This document shows positions 24,039 through 32,507 of a DNA stretch of 64,000 bases, one piece after another. A program made the position numbers and the translations under genes. The stretch covers positions 1-64,000 of the forward strand of contig JAEURF010000001.1 in assembly GCA_016789205.1 (NCBI GenBank). The letters are read 5' to 3'. Under the pieces are notes generated by a model. The model did no database searches, was not told the origin of the DNA, and worked only from the letters and a program-made list of their open reading frames with translations. The DNA comes from Anaerolineales bacterium. GTDB taxonomy: Bacteria; Chloroflexota; Anaerolineae; Anaerolineales; Villigracilaceae. Every line of letters begins with the position of its first letter. Within the stretch, counting starts at the first letter, position 1.

Positions 24039-24608
24039 TTACTGTTCTTCTTTCAATAGTGCTTCTATTTTAGATTTAATAACCGTTTCACTCATCGGCC
24101 CACCAATAATTATGGTGCGGATAATTCCTTCGCGGTCAACAAAGTAAGTGGAAGGTAATGCATTGTTCTGATATAAATTCGCGACTTTTCCTTCTATATC
24201 CAACAAAATAGGGTAGGTCAATGTAAAATCACGAACGAAATTTTTTACATTATCAATAGAATCTTGATTGGCGAGGTCTATACCAAGAATAACAATGTCT
24301 ACATCTTTATATTGTTCAAAGGAATTTTGTAGAGCAGGGGTTTCAGCACGACAGGGCGGGCACCAAGTTGCCCAAAAATTAATTACTACAATTTTCCCAC
24401 GCAATGTGGAAAGTGTAATCTGGCTTCCATCTAAAGTATTTAGGGTAAAGTCGGGAGCGAGAAATCCTTCACGGGGAGCAGATACTACATCTATGATGTT
24501 TGAAGATAGATTGCGTGAGAAGTAAATCCAAAATATGCTAAATGCAATCAAAATGAATGCAGATAGCTTGAAATTTCTTACCCAATCAAAGGTGATAGTA
24601 TCGGTCAC
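24039..24608 (-). CDS. TlpA/ResA-like membrane-anchored thioredoxin
   Basis: A 189-residue protein: one N-terminal helix (about 14-32) then a thioredoxin-fold domain. The site F-W-A-T-W-C-P-P-C-R (about 78-87) is the TlpA/ResA C-x-x-C, and L-P-S-T-Y-F-V-D carries the cis-proline. Acts outside the membrane as a thiol-disulfide reductant, often for cytochrome or copper-protein cysteines. It ends one base before the Lgt ATG and lies in the copper operon, downstream of the DUF2085 gene. Confidence 0.92.
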   Translation of the reverse strand: MTDTITFDWVRNFKLSAFILIAFSIFWIYFSRNLSSNIIDVVSAPREGFLAPDFTLNTLDGSQITLSTLRGKIVVINFWATWCPPCRAETPALQNSFEQYKDVDIVILGIDLANQDSIDNVKNFVRDFTLTYPILLDIEGKVANLYQNNALPSTYFVDREGIIRTIIIGGPMSETVIKSKIEALLKEEQ

Positions 24609-24622
24609 GAAATACGCTCTTC

Positions 24623-25366
24623 TTACTCAAAACTGAGTTGATCTAATTTTTTATTCAGTGTTTGTATTTCAAAGATATTTGGCACAACCAGCCAAATAAT
24701 TGCAAGCCCTGCTAATGTTCCTGTTATCCATCTAGCCCATGAATTGAAAGAACCTAATCCATCGCCGCTATAAAAATTTTGAGAAAAACTATTATTTGTT
24801 ACTTGAACAAGCCAAAGGTTGCTATCGCGAAAGCCGTTACCAATGCCAGCAAGATCGCTGAGGGTATGTGTGCCGCCATCTAAAATTATTGGCAGCAATA
24901 ACAAAAGTGCAGTCCATAAAGAAATACCTTTTATCTTGTTTCTAAGCCAATAAAAGATGAGTGCAAAAACCCAAATGCTTGTATAAAATGAAATCATGCG
25001 GTCTGACCAAGCTACTTTCCAACCCATCGTCGAATTACCAATGAATTGGCGAAGAATCATTGGGTTAGTGGTATTTTGCCAAACTATTTGTATTTCGCTT
25101 AACGGGTACATGCTTTGCTCACCGAATATAAAAAAAGAGCGCTGTGGTAGTTGGTGGCAGAAAAAAGAATACATGAAATAAATCGTATCGCCTGAAGATG
25201 TCCAGCCCAATTTCATCATTAAAGGTGCAAACCAAGGGATAATAACCCAAATGCCATAAACAACTAAAAATATTTTAAATAAATGATTAGACATCCAAGT
25301 TGCAATTGAATGTAAGTTCAATGTTTTAGGCGAAGTTAAAGAAATGTTACTCATCGAATCATTCAT
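24623..25366 (-). CDS. DUF2085 membrane protein
   Basis: 247 residues from ATG 25366. The start overlaps the previous gene's stop. About five helices; the DUF2085 signature F-C-H-Q-L-P-Q-R-S (about 78-86) is present and then a second C-terminal part with D-G-G-T-H (about 173-177). DUF2085 proteins are polytopic, common in copper-containing or archaeal-like operons, with unknown function; the C-H-Q-x-P-x-R-S motif could bind metal or heme. In this operon it separates the YHS proteins from the thioredoxin gene. Confidence 0.82.
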   Translation of the reverse strand: MNDSMSNISLTSPKTLNLHSIATWMSNHLFKIFLVVYGIWVIIPWFAPLMMKLGWTSSGDTIYFMYSFFCHQLPQRSFFIFGEQSMYPLSEIQIVWQNTTNPMILRQFIGNSTMGWKVAWSDRMISFYTSIWVFALIFYWLRNKIKGISLWTALLLLLPIILDGGTHTLSDLAGIGNGFRDSNLWLVQVTNNSFSQNFYSGDGLGSFNSWARWITGTLAGLAIIWLVVPNIFEIQTLNKKLDQLSFE

Positions 25367-25610
25367 CATCCAGTGGATGTTCAATCTCTCCTGCAATGAA
25401 AGCATTTGGGTTTTCCTCAAACACACGCAAACAAGCACGGGTACAGAAATATATCTGCTCGCCTTCATAAATAGCGGAAGGAAAGCCTGCGGTGTCTTTT
25501 ATTTTCCCGCCACAGACAGTTTTCGCAAGCGGTTTTTGTAGGTTATCGAGTGATGTTTCTAACAATTCGTATTTAGTCCATTGATGAAGAGTGGTTATGT
25601 GAATGTTCAT
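25359..25610 (-). CDS. YHS-like small metal-binding protein (second copy)
   Basis: 83 residues from ATG 25610. The C-terminal part is YHS-like: T-V-C-G-G-K-I-K-D near 34, then Y-F-C-T-R-A-C-L-R-V-F-E-E-N-P near 60. The two Cys-rich segments match the C...C-x3-C zinc/copper pattern of YHS domains. It overlaps the preceding YHS gene by 38 bp in another frame and the next gene's start by 8 bp. It could pass copper between the operon's transporters. Confidence 0.7.
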   Translation of the reverse strand: MNIHITTLHQWTKYELLETSLDNLQKPLAKTVCGGKIKDTAGFPSAIYEGEQIYFCTRACLRVFEENPNAFIAGEIEHPLDDE

Positions 25611-25764
25611 CGTTACTGAGATATTTCTCAGGGTCTTTGTCGAACGATTTCTTGCAACCAAGCGAACAGAAATAATAGGTTTTTCCATTGTATTCGGATG
25701 TGCCCGCAGCTGTGGCGGGATCAATATCCATGTGGCAAACGGGGTCATGTACTGTAGTTATCAT
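25573..25764 (-). CDS. YHS-domain protein
   Basis: A 63-residue protein that is one YHS domain: V-H-D-P-V-C-H-M-D-I near 5-14, Y-N-G-K-T-Y-Y-F-C-S-L-G-C-K-K-S-F near 25-41, and D-P-E-K-Y. A His-rich tail follows (D-E-H-S-H-N-H). YHS domains bind copper or iron and commonly sit beside or fused to CopA/CopB ATPases. It directly follows the CopB-like gene. Confidence 0.9.
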   Translation of the reverse strand: MITTVHDPVCHMDIDPATAAGTSEYNGKTYYFCSLGCKKSFDKDPEKYLSNDEHSHNHSSSMD

Positions 25765-25790
25765 CGCTATCTCCTTATTTGATATGGTTA

Positions 25791-27917
25791 TTAATTTAAA
25801 TTCATACGTCGTAATAATTGAGCATTAATTGCAACGACGATTGTACTGATTGACATTAATACGGCCCCAACTGCTGGTGAAAGCAAAATTCCTGCTGATG
25901 CCAACACACCTGCCGCTAGTGGTAAAGCAATAATGTTGTAACCCGAAGCCCAAATTAGGTTTTGAATCATTTTGTTATAGCTAGCACGGCTTAATTTAAA
26001 AATCTTTACTACATCTAATGGGTTGCTCTTCACCAAAATAATTCCTGCGGACTCAACTGCCACATCTGTACCGCTTCCGATAGCAATGCCTACATCTGCA
26101 CGCGTGAGCGCGGGAGCGTCATTGACGCCATCCCCAACCATGGCTACTTTTTTACCTTGCTTTTGTAGTTCAATTACTTTTTGGTCTTTGTGTTCAGGCA
26201 ATACTTCTGCAAAATACAATTTAATTCCAAGTTCATCTGCAACGGCTTTGGCAACTTCTTTGCTATCGCCTGTGAGCATGGCAACTTGAATATTCATTTC
26301 ATTTAATTTTTTAATGGCTTCGTAACTTTCAGGGCGAATGACATCTGCTAAGGCAAATGCGGCAACAATCTTTCCGTCAACGATGAGATAAATAACGCTT
26401 TGACCCTTCTGACCTGCCAAAGAAGCAAAGTACAAAATTTCATTATCGGGTTTTAGATTCAGCATTTCAAGTAAGCGAGGCCCACCAACCCACAACTCTT
26501 TTCCATTATGTTTTGCATAAATGCCGCGTCCTTTAATGGCTTCAAAGTCAGAAACAACAGGTAAATGTAAGTTCTTATCTTTTGCAGCTTGGCGAATCGC
26601 TCTTGCAATAATATGTTCGGAATCTGCTTCAACAGCCGCAGTCAGGGCAAGTGCATGATTTTCATCTACATCTTTTGATTTAATAGAAACTACTCCTTGT
26701 TCGCCCTTCGTGAGTGTGCCAGTCTTATCAAAAATAATTACATTAATTTCACGCGCAGCTTCAAGGGACAAACGATTGCGAATCAAAATTCCGTTTTGTG
26801 CAGCAGAGGTTGTACTAATTGCAACAACAAGCGGAACTGCTAATCCTAAAGCATGTGGACAGGCAATTACTAAAACTGTTACCACTCGTTCCAATGTGAA
26901 AAGATCAAAGCCTATTGCAATCGTCCATAAAATAGCAGTTAATGCGGCAATGCCTATCGCAAGATAGAAAAGCCAGCCCGCCGCTTTATCCGCTAATATT
27001 TGAGTATTCGATTTACTTTGTTGTGCATCACGGACAAGACGCATAATGCCAGCCAATGCGGTTTGTTCGCCGACGGCTGAAACACTTACACGCAAACTTC
27101 CATCTTGATTAATACTACCGGCGATTACTTTTGCACCAACGATTTTTTTAACTGGAAGTGATTCACCTGTAATCATCGCCTCATTCACATCTGACTCGCC
27201 ATCTGCTACGACACCATCAGCTGGGATACTCGCCCCAGGGCGGACAAGTACAAGGTCGTTTAATTTCAATGAAGAAACTGGCATGGTATGAATACTACCA
27301 TCCGGCATAATGTGTTCAGCAGTATCAGGCATTAATTTTGCTAAAGCATTTAATGCGCCCGAAGCCTGACGCACACTTCGCATTTCAATCCAATGCCCTA
27401 ATAACATGATGTCAATTAATGTAACGAGTTCCCAAAAGAACCCTTCACCTAAATTGAAAACCAAAGCGGCAAGGCTATATATGAAAGACACTGAAATCGC
27501 AAGCGAGATTAACAACATCATACCGGGCTGACGATTGCGAATCTCTGGCATGGCCATTTGAATAAATGGCACACCGCCATAGATGAAGACAATTACAGCA
27601 AATAACGGCATCACCCACTGACTGCCTACAAACTCTGGCATCATGAATCCAAACCACATTTGCAACATGGGGGTGTAAAGCAATACTGGAATACTTAATA
27701 ATAAAGAGACCCAAAATCGCTTGCGAAACATATCTTCATGCCCGCTATGATCTGTATGTCCAGCATGAGCATTTGTCTGTGAAGGTGTTGCATTATGCAT
27801 TGCATGAGCAGAATGATCTTGATGAGATGAATCCATCTTTTGCACATCGTTAACTACAGGTATACCTTGTTCTTCGTGTTTCATAGATTCATAATGATGT
27901 TCATGTGGGTCGTTCAT
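25791..27917 (-). CDS. copB: P1B-3 copper ATPase (CopB-like) with CPH motif
   Basis: 708 residues. The N-terminal region is a His/Met-rich extension ([25 protein letters not shown]) instead of a C-x-x-C HMA domain. The core has [19 protein letters not shown] in TM6, D-K-T-G-T-L-T and [12 protein letters not shown] is the P1B-3 signature of Cu(II)/Cu(I)/Ag exporters. It lies in the CsoR operon between the copZ and YHS genes. Confidence 0.95.
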   Translation of the reverse strand: MNDPHEHHYESMKHEEQGIPVVNDVQKMDSSHQDHSAHAMHNATPSQTNAHAGHTDHSGHEDMFRKRFWVSLLLSIPVLLYTPMLQMWFGFMMPEFVGSQWVMPLFAVIVFIYGGVPFIQMAMPEIRNRQPGMMLLISLAISVSFIYSLAALVFNLGEGFFWELVTLIDIMLLGHWIEMRSVRQASGALNALAKLMPDTAEHIMPDGSIHTMPVSSLKLNDLVLVRPGASIPADGVVADGESDVNEAMITGESLPVKKIVGAKVIAGSINQDGSLRVSVSAVGEQTALAGIMRLVRDAQQSKSNTQILADKAAGWLFYLAIGIAALTAILWTIAIGFDLFTLERVVTVLVIACPHALGLAVPLVVAISTTSAAQNGILIRNRLSLEAAREINVIIFDKTGTLTKGEQGVVSIKSKDVDENHALALTAAVEADSEHIIARAIRQAAKDKNLHLPVVSDFEAIKGRGIYAKHNGKELWVGGPRLLEMLNLKPDNEILYFASLAGQKGQSVIYLIVDGKIVAAFALADVIRPESYEAIKKLNEMNIQVAMLTGDSKEVAKAVADELGIKLYFAEVLPEHKDQKVIELQKQGKKVAMVGDGVNDAPALTRADVGIAIGSGTDVAVESAGIILVKSNPLDVVKIFKLSRASYNKMIQNLIWASGYNIIALPLAAGVLASAGILLSPAVGAVLMSISTIVVAINAQLLRRMNLN

Positions 27918-27965
27918 AATGCCTCTTAATCAAAAGAAATAGGGGATTTTCACCCCCCTATCAAA

Positions 27966-28184
27966 TTACAAAGTAATTAAACCTTCTGCTGGATAATTAA
28001 TTTCAGTCAACAAAGATTTAATATTATCTTCACTAGCAGGTGCATCAAAAGTAATTTCAACCTTTTTCGTGCTCAAATCTGCCTTTACAGATTGAACCCC
28101 TTGTAATTCACCCACTTCAGTTTCAATTGTGTGTGTGCAGTGGCCGCAGTGCATAGCAGGGACGTTATACGTTACAGTAGTCAT
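27966..28184 (-). CDS. copZ: Copper chaperone CopZ (HMA domain)
   Basis: A 72-residue single HMA domain with P-A-M-H-C-G-H-C-T near 10-18 (M-x-C-x-x-C with His), and the beta-alpha-beta pattern through V-E-I-T-F-D and N-Y-P-A-E-G. Carries Cu(I) in the cytosol to the CopA/CopB ATPases and to CsoR. Third gene of the csoR operon. Confidence 0.93.
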   Translation of the reverse strand: MTTVTYNVPAMHCGHCTHTIETEVGELQGVQSVKADLSTKKVEITFDAPASEDNIKSLLTEINYPAEGLITL

Positions 28185-28210
28185 TTTATTTTCTCCTAAA
28201 GTTTATATTT

Positions 28211-28639
28211 TTATTGTGATACGACAATCAATTCGCCAACCATACCAGCCACTTCATGCCCTTGAATGGAGCAAAAGATCTTATACGTACCAGGTTCAGT
28301 TGCTGTAAAACTTAACTTACTTGTTGAACCAGATGCGGTAGAAATATGAAGGTCATATTCTGAGGTTTCTCCTCCCATGTGGTGTTGCTGACCAGATGAA
28401 GCACCTTCCATTTCCATATCCGTGATACTAATCTTTTCAATTACAAAATCATGTTCTTGTGCGCCACTGTTTGTAAAAGTTAATATTACAGCTTGGTTGG
28501 CAGGGATTGTGATAGATGCAGGCAAGAATAAAAACTCATTCATATCCACCGTGATTTCAGTTGCAGGTGTTGAGTTCTTACTTCCACATGCTGAAAGGAA
28601 AAGGACTGACATTGCTATAACTATTTTTTTGTAAAACAT
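28211..28639 (-). CDS. Cupredoxin (plastocyanin/sulfocyanin-like) lipoprotein
   Basis: 142 residues from ATG 28639. The signal peptide ends at the lipobox L-S-A-C (Cys about 18). The copper site of a cupredoxin is visible: H near 63 (Q-E-H-D-F-V-I), C-S-I-Q-G-H-E-V-A-G-M near 123-133 (C-x4-H-x4-M). A H-H-M-G-G-E insertion occurs in the middle. Type-1 copper proteins like this bind copper outside the membrane. It follows csoR and precedes copZ, so it is CsoR-controlled. Confidence 0.9.
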   Translation of the reverse strand: MFYKKIVIAMSVLFLSACGSKNSTPATEITVDMNEFLFLPASITIPANQAVILTFTNSGAQEHDFVIEKISITDMEMEGASSGQQHHMGGETSEYDLHISTASGSTSKLSFTATEPGTYKIFCSIQGHEVAGMVGELIVVSQ

Positions 28640-28658
28640 ACTTTGAGCTCCTTGAAGA

Positions 28659-28928
28659 TTAAACTTTATTCGACATCTCAAAAACTTCAGTAATTTCTTT
28701 CAACACACGCTGGCGTTCTTTTTTGTCATTGCCTTGTACAGCTGTAATGACACACGAATTCAAATGATTCTCAAGAATCTGCGTGCTAACCTTGTTCAAC
28801 GCTGCATCGATAGCTTGAATTTGGCGAATCACGTCAATGCAATAAGCGTCTTCTTCCACCATACGAATTACGCCGCGTAAGTGGCCCTCTGCCGTTTTTA
28901 ATCGTCTAAGTGTGTTTTCGTTATCCAT
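28659..28928 (-). CDS. csoR: CsoR-family copper-sensing repressor
   Basis: An 89-residue all-helical protein with no HTH. CsoR ligands are present: A-Y-C-I-D near residue 30, N-H-L-N-S-C-V near 54-60, giving C...H-x3-C, as in Mycobacterium and Bacillus CsoR. It binds operator DNA as a tetramer and lets go when it binds Cu(I). A GC-rich palindrome lies upstream (28973-28986). It is the first gene of an operon that runs for about 8 kb to the CopA gene at 20814. Confidence 0.95.
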   Translation of the reverse strand: MDNENTLRRLKTAEGHLRGVIRMVEEDAYCIDVIRQIQAIDAALNKVSTQILENHLNSCVITAVQGNDKKERQRVLKEITEVFEMSNKV

Positions 28929-28972
28929 TTTTACCTCTGTTTTTTTGATGCAAACATTTTAGATATCTTATC

Positions 28973-28986
28973 CCCCCCTAGGGGGG
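28973..28986 (-). promoter_or_regulatory. CsoR operator (CCCCCCTAGGGGGG palindrome)
   Basis: A perfect 14-bp GC-rich palindrome in an AT-rich gap, 45 bp upstream of csoR. The flanking run TATCCCCCCC...GGGGGGTAGGG resembles known CsoR operators, which have TACCCC-type half-sites. It should block the promoter of the copper operon. Confidence 0.82.
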
Positions 28987-29061
28987 TAGGGATGACCCAA
29001 CTATAAATCCAAATCTGGTATCTTGTCAAGGATTTAGACGATTAGGATGCCTTTATAAAAA

Positions 29062-30165
29062 TCAACTCTGCCGATTTATCAGTCGATCTAATTGGTCCGC
29101 TGCCTCGTCCTGAAGGTCTGGGAGCACATGCGAATATGTGTCCATCGTCTGTACGATGCTTGCGTGCCCCAAACGCTCTTGAACGATTTTAGGATGTACC
29201 TTTGCCTTTAAAAGAAGAGTGGCAGATGTATGCCTTAGATCATGGAAGCGAATATCTGGCAAACCTGCACCTTCAATTGCTTCTTTGAACTTCCTAACAA
29301 GGAATCGCGGATTTATAGGATTGCCAGTATCAGTTGTAAAAATTAGCCCTTGAGATTTATTTAGCTTACCCAAATAATCCCTTAAGATATTGTTAGCAAA
29401 AACAGGAAGTTTCACCGCTCGACGGGATTGTTTTGTTTTTGGCTGAGTTACAACAACACCTTTTCCTATCTGATATTGCACAGCATGTTTTAGGTTTATA
29501 GTTCTTTTACTAAGTTCACAATCTTCAACATGAATGCCCAACAACTCACCTTCTCGAAAAGAGCCAAAGATGGCTAAAATGTATAGCGTATAAAAGCGAT
29601 CTTCTTTTACAAACTCCAGAAATTTAATAACTTGTTCAAAGTCATATACACTCATCTCTCGTCGCGTAGGGTGGGGAGCATCGACGAAATCAGTTACTTT
29701 CCGAGAAATAACACCCCATCTAAGTCCATATTTTAATGCGCGACGTATTACAGAATGGATATATTGAACTGTCCGTTTTGATAAGCCGTGTTCCAGTTTT
29801 CGTGCATAAAACCATTGAAGATTCTCTGGCTGAAGGTCGGCAAGTTTCATCTTTCCAAAAGCCGGCAGAATATGAATTCTTATGAGCGATTCATAAGCTT
29901 GAACAGTTTTGGGACGTAAATTGTGTTTCACTACGTTTTCTAAATAACTGTTAAAGAATTCGCTTACAGTAACATTATTATTACGAGGTAATAAACCTTT
30001 TCTAAGTTGGTTTTGCTGCTCAACAAGCCATTCACGAGCATCTTTTTGTTGTTTAGCATATTTCAGTTTGCTCTTACCATTAGGTAAAGTCAATTTTGCA
30101 ACCCAAAGGCCTTTGGGTTGCCGGTAATAAATAGAACCTTCACCGCGAGAACGTCTACGTGTCAC
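29062..30165 (-). CDS. int: Tyrosine site-specific recombinase / integrase
   Basis: A 367-residue phage/ICE integrase. An N-terminal Arm-binding-like domain (R-G-E-G-S-I-Y-Y-R near 5-13, then G-L-W-V-A-K-L) is followed by the SAM-like core-binding domain, and a C-terminal catalytic part with F-G-S-F-R-E-G-E-L-L-G (Arg I, about 205-215), H-D-L-R-H-T-S-A-T-L-L (about 309-319), L-G-H-A-S (about 335-339) and final tyrosine D-T-Y-S-H-V. All R-K-H-R-H-Y residues are in place, so it is probably active. With the excisionase upstream it forms an int-xis pair. Its target may be the tRNA-Lys site at 4870, but this is not shown. Confidence 0.95.
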   Translation of the reverse strand: MTRRRSRGEGSIYYRQPKGLWVAKLTLPNGKSKLKYAKQQKDAREWLVEQQNQLRKGLLPRNNNVTVSEFFNSYLENVVKHNLRPKTVQAYESLIRIHILPAFGKMKLADLQPENLQWFYARKLEHGLSKRTVQYIHSVIRRALKYGLRWGVISRKVTDFVDAPHPTRREMSVYDFEQVIKFLEFVKEDRFYTLYILAIFGSFREGELLGIHVEDCELSKRTINLKHAVQYQIGKGVVVTQPKTKQSRRAVKLPVFANNILRDYLGKLNKSQGLIFTTDTGNPINPRFLVRKFKEAIEGAGLPDIRFHDLRHTSATLLLKAKVHPKIVQERLGHASIVQTMDTYSHVLPDLQDEAADQLDRLINRQS

Positions 30166-30292
30166 TGCTTCCTTTTTTCAAACATAGTGGCGATAAATAC
30201 CAATCAGCATTATATGATTTGAGATGAAAATATAAAGCTATCTTGTTAAGTGTTTGATATGAATTAATGGTTTTTAAAATCTTCAAGTTATC

Positions 30293-30514
30293 TTAGCTAG
30301 ATACTGAAAATGTTTTAGAGGACGAGTTAGTCTGTTGAGTTAGCCACTTCTGAAGGTCTAATTGTCTGATCCTCACGTTCCGTCCCAGTCTCAGGTGAGG
30401 GATTTGATTCATGGATACTAGATAATATATCTTCGACTTTGAAATCTTTAAATAAAGTGCGACTTCTGGGACTGTTAAGATTGTGTCTTCCATTATTAAG
30501 GTCTTTGTATTCAT
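30293..30514 (-). CDS. xis: Excisionase-like MerR/HTH_17 DNA-binding protein
   Basis: 73 residues from ATG 30514 (AAGGAG upstream). An HTH_17 domain: L-T-V-P-E-V-A-L-Y-L-K-I-S-K-S-K-I-Y-Y-L-V (about 13-33) and L-R-L-G-R-N-V-R-I-R-Q-L-D-L-Q-K-W-L. Small excisionases next to the integrase direct excision. It lies upstream of the int gene and its frame is nested in the longer frame at 30327-30785. Confidence 0.85.
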   Translation of the reverse strand: MNTKTLIMEDTILTVPEVALYLKISKSKIYYLVSMNQIPHLRLGRNVRIRQLDLQKWLTQQTNSSSKTFSVSS

Positions 30515-30785
30515 TTTCAACTCCTTGGAAATAATCAACTAGTTTTGCCAGATAAATTGCAACAACTGTAAATCGTTCTTCTTTCGTCATTTCGCTCGTG
30601 TCGTTGATAGGGAAGCGAGGCATATCCAAAAGAGATATATTAGGTTTTGGGTCAAAACCTGACATATTCTTTCCTATGGCACAGCTTTCAACACATATCT
30701 CATTCATGGCATTTCTGCATATCGCAGAACACCAAAGAGGAGGGAGCTGAAAATTCTGTTGTTGATTTTTATTGTTTTCTTTCAT
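30327..30785 (-). CDS. Hypothetical protein overlapping the excisionase gene in another frame
   Basis: 152 residues from ATG 30785. The first 95 or so look protein-like: a Cys-rich patch (W-C-S-A-I-C, E-I-C-V-E-S-C) and a helix K-E-E-R-F-T-V-V-A-I-Y-L-A-K-L-V-D-Y-F. The last 60 (after E-N-E-Y-K-D-L) are low-complexity and run through the xis gene in another frame for 188 bp. Probably the true product includes this overlap, but the tail may not be conserved. No family recognised. Confidence 0.45.
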   Translation of the reverse strand: MKENNKNQQQNFQLPPLWCSAICRNAMNEICVESCAIGKNMSGFDPKPNISLLDMPRFPINDTSEMTKEERFTVVAIYLAKLVDYFQGVENEYKDLNNGRHNLNSPRSRTLFKDFKVEDILSSIHESNPSPETGTEREDQTIRPSEVANSTD

Positions 30786-30833
30786 ATTATTAATTCCGAT
30801 GGCCAGCCGAAGGAGGCCGACCATCAACGCAAC

Positions 30834-30965
30834 TCACAAGGTCGCTTTTAAATGCCATTGACCACAATGTCTACATTGGCAAAAGGGCGGCCTTTTGTAT
30901 TTAGGTCGTTGCAGACTGATAATGCTCCACAACTCACTAAATACATCACGGAGTATTTGCGCCAT
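30834..30965 (-). CDS. Small zinc-ribbon-like protein
   Basis: A 43-residue protein with a strong Shine-Dalgarno (AAAGGAGGTGAG) seven or so bases before ATG 30965. The C-terminal half has F-C-Q-C-R-H-C-G-Q-W-H, a metal-binding knuckle of three Cys plus two His. It is 48 bp upstream of the 30785 gene on the same strand and belongs to the element's early-gene cluster. Function unknown. Confidence 0.55.
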   Translation of the reverse strand: MAQILRDVFSELWSIISLQRPKYKRPPFCQCRHCGQWHLKATL

Positions 30966-31022
30966 AGTCTCACCTCCTTTCGGCTAACCTGCTTACAACG
31001 GGTCAAGCCCGTAGAAGCCTTT

Positions 31023-32507
31023 TTAAAGTGCTGGTGGCTTGGATTGCGTTTCTGCCTTTACATTTCTTTTATTGATAACTTCTAAAGCATCACGAATCCT
31101 TACACCACGTTCTTGCATCATTCTCTCTTTCAATTCATCAACGTTTGACTTTGAAGGTAAATTTGAAATTTCTTTTGTCTTTTTTACCCAAAGCACATTT
31201 TTGTCGAGTATCTTTTCCGATCTATATCTTCTGATAATGCATTCCCTATGCTGCATCCTTTGAAGGTCATTGGCAATTTTCAAATACTGACCTCTATCTG
31301 GTTCTGTGACAGGGTTTTGGTTCTCCGTTTTTGCAGATAACTTCACAGTTGCTGGATCGTAGGGAAATATCTGTTGTGCAAGTTCAAACGCTTCCTCAAA
31401 GTTGCTAACTGCAAACGAAACAATATTTCCAATAGACCAAATTTGTTGACGTAATGTCGGCGCAAGCTGAGATAAAGCTTGTAAAACAATATAGAGTTCC
31501 AATTTTCTTGAGCGATAAAGCGGGGAGAGCATACCTACCTCTTCAGCCATGCCAGGTATTGAAAGTAAAGAATAAACTTCATCCATTACCAGAGCTACAG
31601 GTTCATCGTTTGGATCGCCTGGCGTTCGTTTATTTATCTCGCTCATAATTAAGGAATAGACCTGTGTAAATAAGTAATGTTGTGTATTCTTCTGATTGAT
31701 GAGCCTTGCACCATTCACCAAAACTATCAGTCCCTTTTTGATAGCTTCCTTTGGAGTCCATGCTGGACGATAGAAGCCAACTCGGGCACGTGTTGCTGCT
31801 GGTTCAACTGCTCCTAAAAGAGCTGTAAGCGCATATGACCGAAGCTCTCTTTCCGCTGGTTTAATTGCCAAGAAAATTCTTTCCAAGAACCACTTTGCTT
31901 CAGGGACTTTGTACCCATAAAGGTCAACACATTTTCTTAAAAGAAGTGGGTCTGCAATGAGCTTCTTAGCTTCAGTGACTTGCCATGTTTCTCCATATTC
32001 GTTAGTAATGGAAGTAAGCACTCGAAATATTTGAGGTGCGATCTCCCGAAGACCTAAGCCAGCAAGGAACGGTGCATCTCGAATAAGTTCAGGAGCAAGT
32101 TTGGTTAGGTTATTGGAAACCCTTTGGACTTGTTCCTCATATCCAAAGCCATACAGATGAGAAAACTCAGGCATAGGTACAGTAAATTCTGGATGTCCCA
32201 TTTCATCGTATACAAGTCGTTTGATAAATTTCTCGCTTTCCGATTCACTTGAAATGAGTGAAAGAATATTGTCTGTAATTGACCCTGACCAATCAAGAAC
32301 AAAGATAGCTCGGTTGGGATAGGCTTTGAAATAATCCACTAGATGCCGCGCAAGTGAGGAAGTTTTGCCAGTACCTTGCCTTCCAATATATAAAGTTCCC
32401 ATGGTAAGACCATCAGGCAAGAGTTCATCATGCGAGATAGTCCTGCTATTCGGAAACGCAGGGTCATCGGGCCACATAATTTTCTTAAAAAAGTCTAAAT
32501 CAAACAT
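31023..32507 (-). CDS. Coupling-protein/HerA-like ATPase of the mobile element
   Basis: A 494-residue soluble P-loop ATPase. The Walker A is I-G-R-Q-G-T-G-K-T-S-S (about 42-52), and a likely Walker B is V-A-L-V-M-D-E-V-Y near 305-313. A segment S-P-L-Y-R-S-R-K-L-E-L-Y-I-V-L-Q-A-L-S-Q-L follows, as in TraG/VirD4 and HerA-like DNA-pumping ATPases. It lacks the N-terminal membrane helices of VirD4. Probably drives transfer of the element or DNA packaging. It follows the relaxation-like gene (8 bp overlap). Confidence 0.75.
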   Translation of the reverse strand: MFDLDFFKKIMWPDDPAFPNSRTISHDELLPDGLTMGTLYIGRQGTGKTSSLARHLVDYFKAYPNRAIFVLDWSGSITDNILSLISSESESEKFIKRLVYDEMGHPEFTVPMPEFSHLYGFGYEEQVQRVSNNLTKLAPELIRDAPFLAGLGLREIAPQIFRVLTSITNEYGETWQVTEAKKLIADPLLLRKCVDLYGYKVPEAKWFLERIFLAIKPAERELRSYALTALLGAVEPAATRARVGFYRPAWTPKEAIKKGLIVLVNGARLINQKNTQHYLFTQVYSLIMSEINKRTPGDPNDEPVALVMDEVYSLLSIPGMAEEVGMLSPLYRSRKLELYIVLQALSQLAPTLRQQIWSIGNIVSFAVSNFEEAFELAQQIFPYDPATVKLSAKTENQNPVTEPDRGQYLKIANDLQRMQHRECIIRRYRSEKILDKNVLWVKKTKEISNLPSKSNVDELKERMMQERGVRIRDALEVINKRNVKAETQSKPPAL

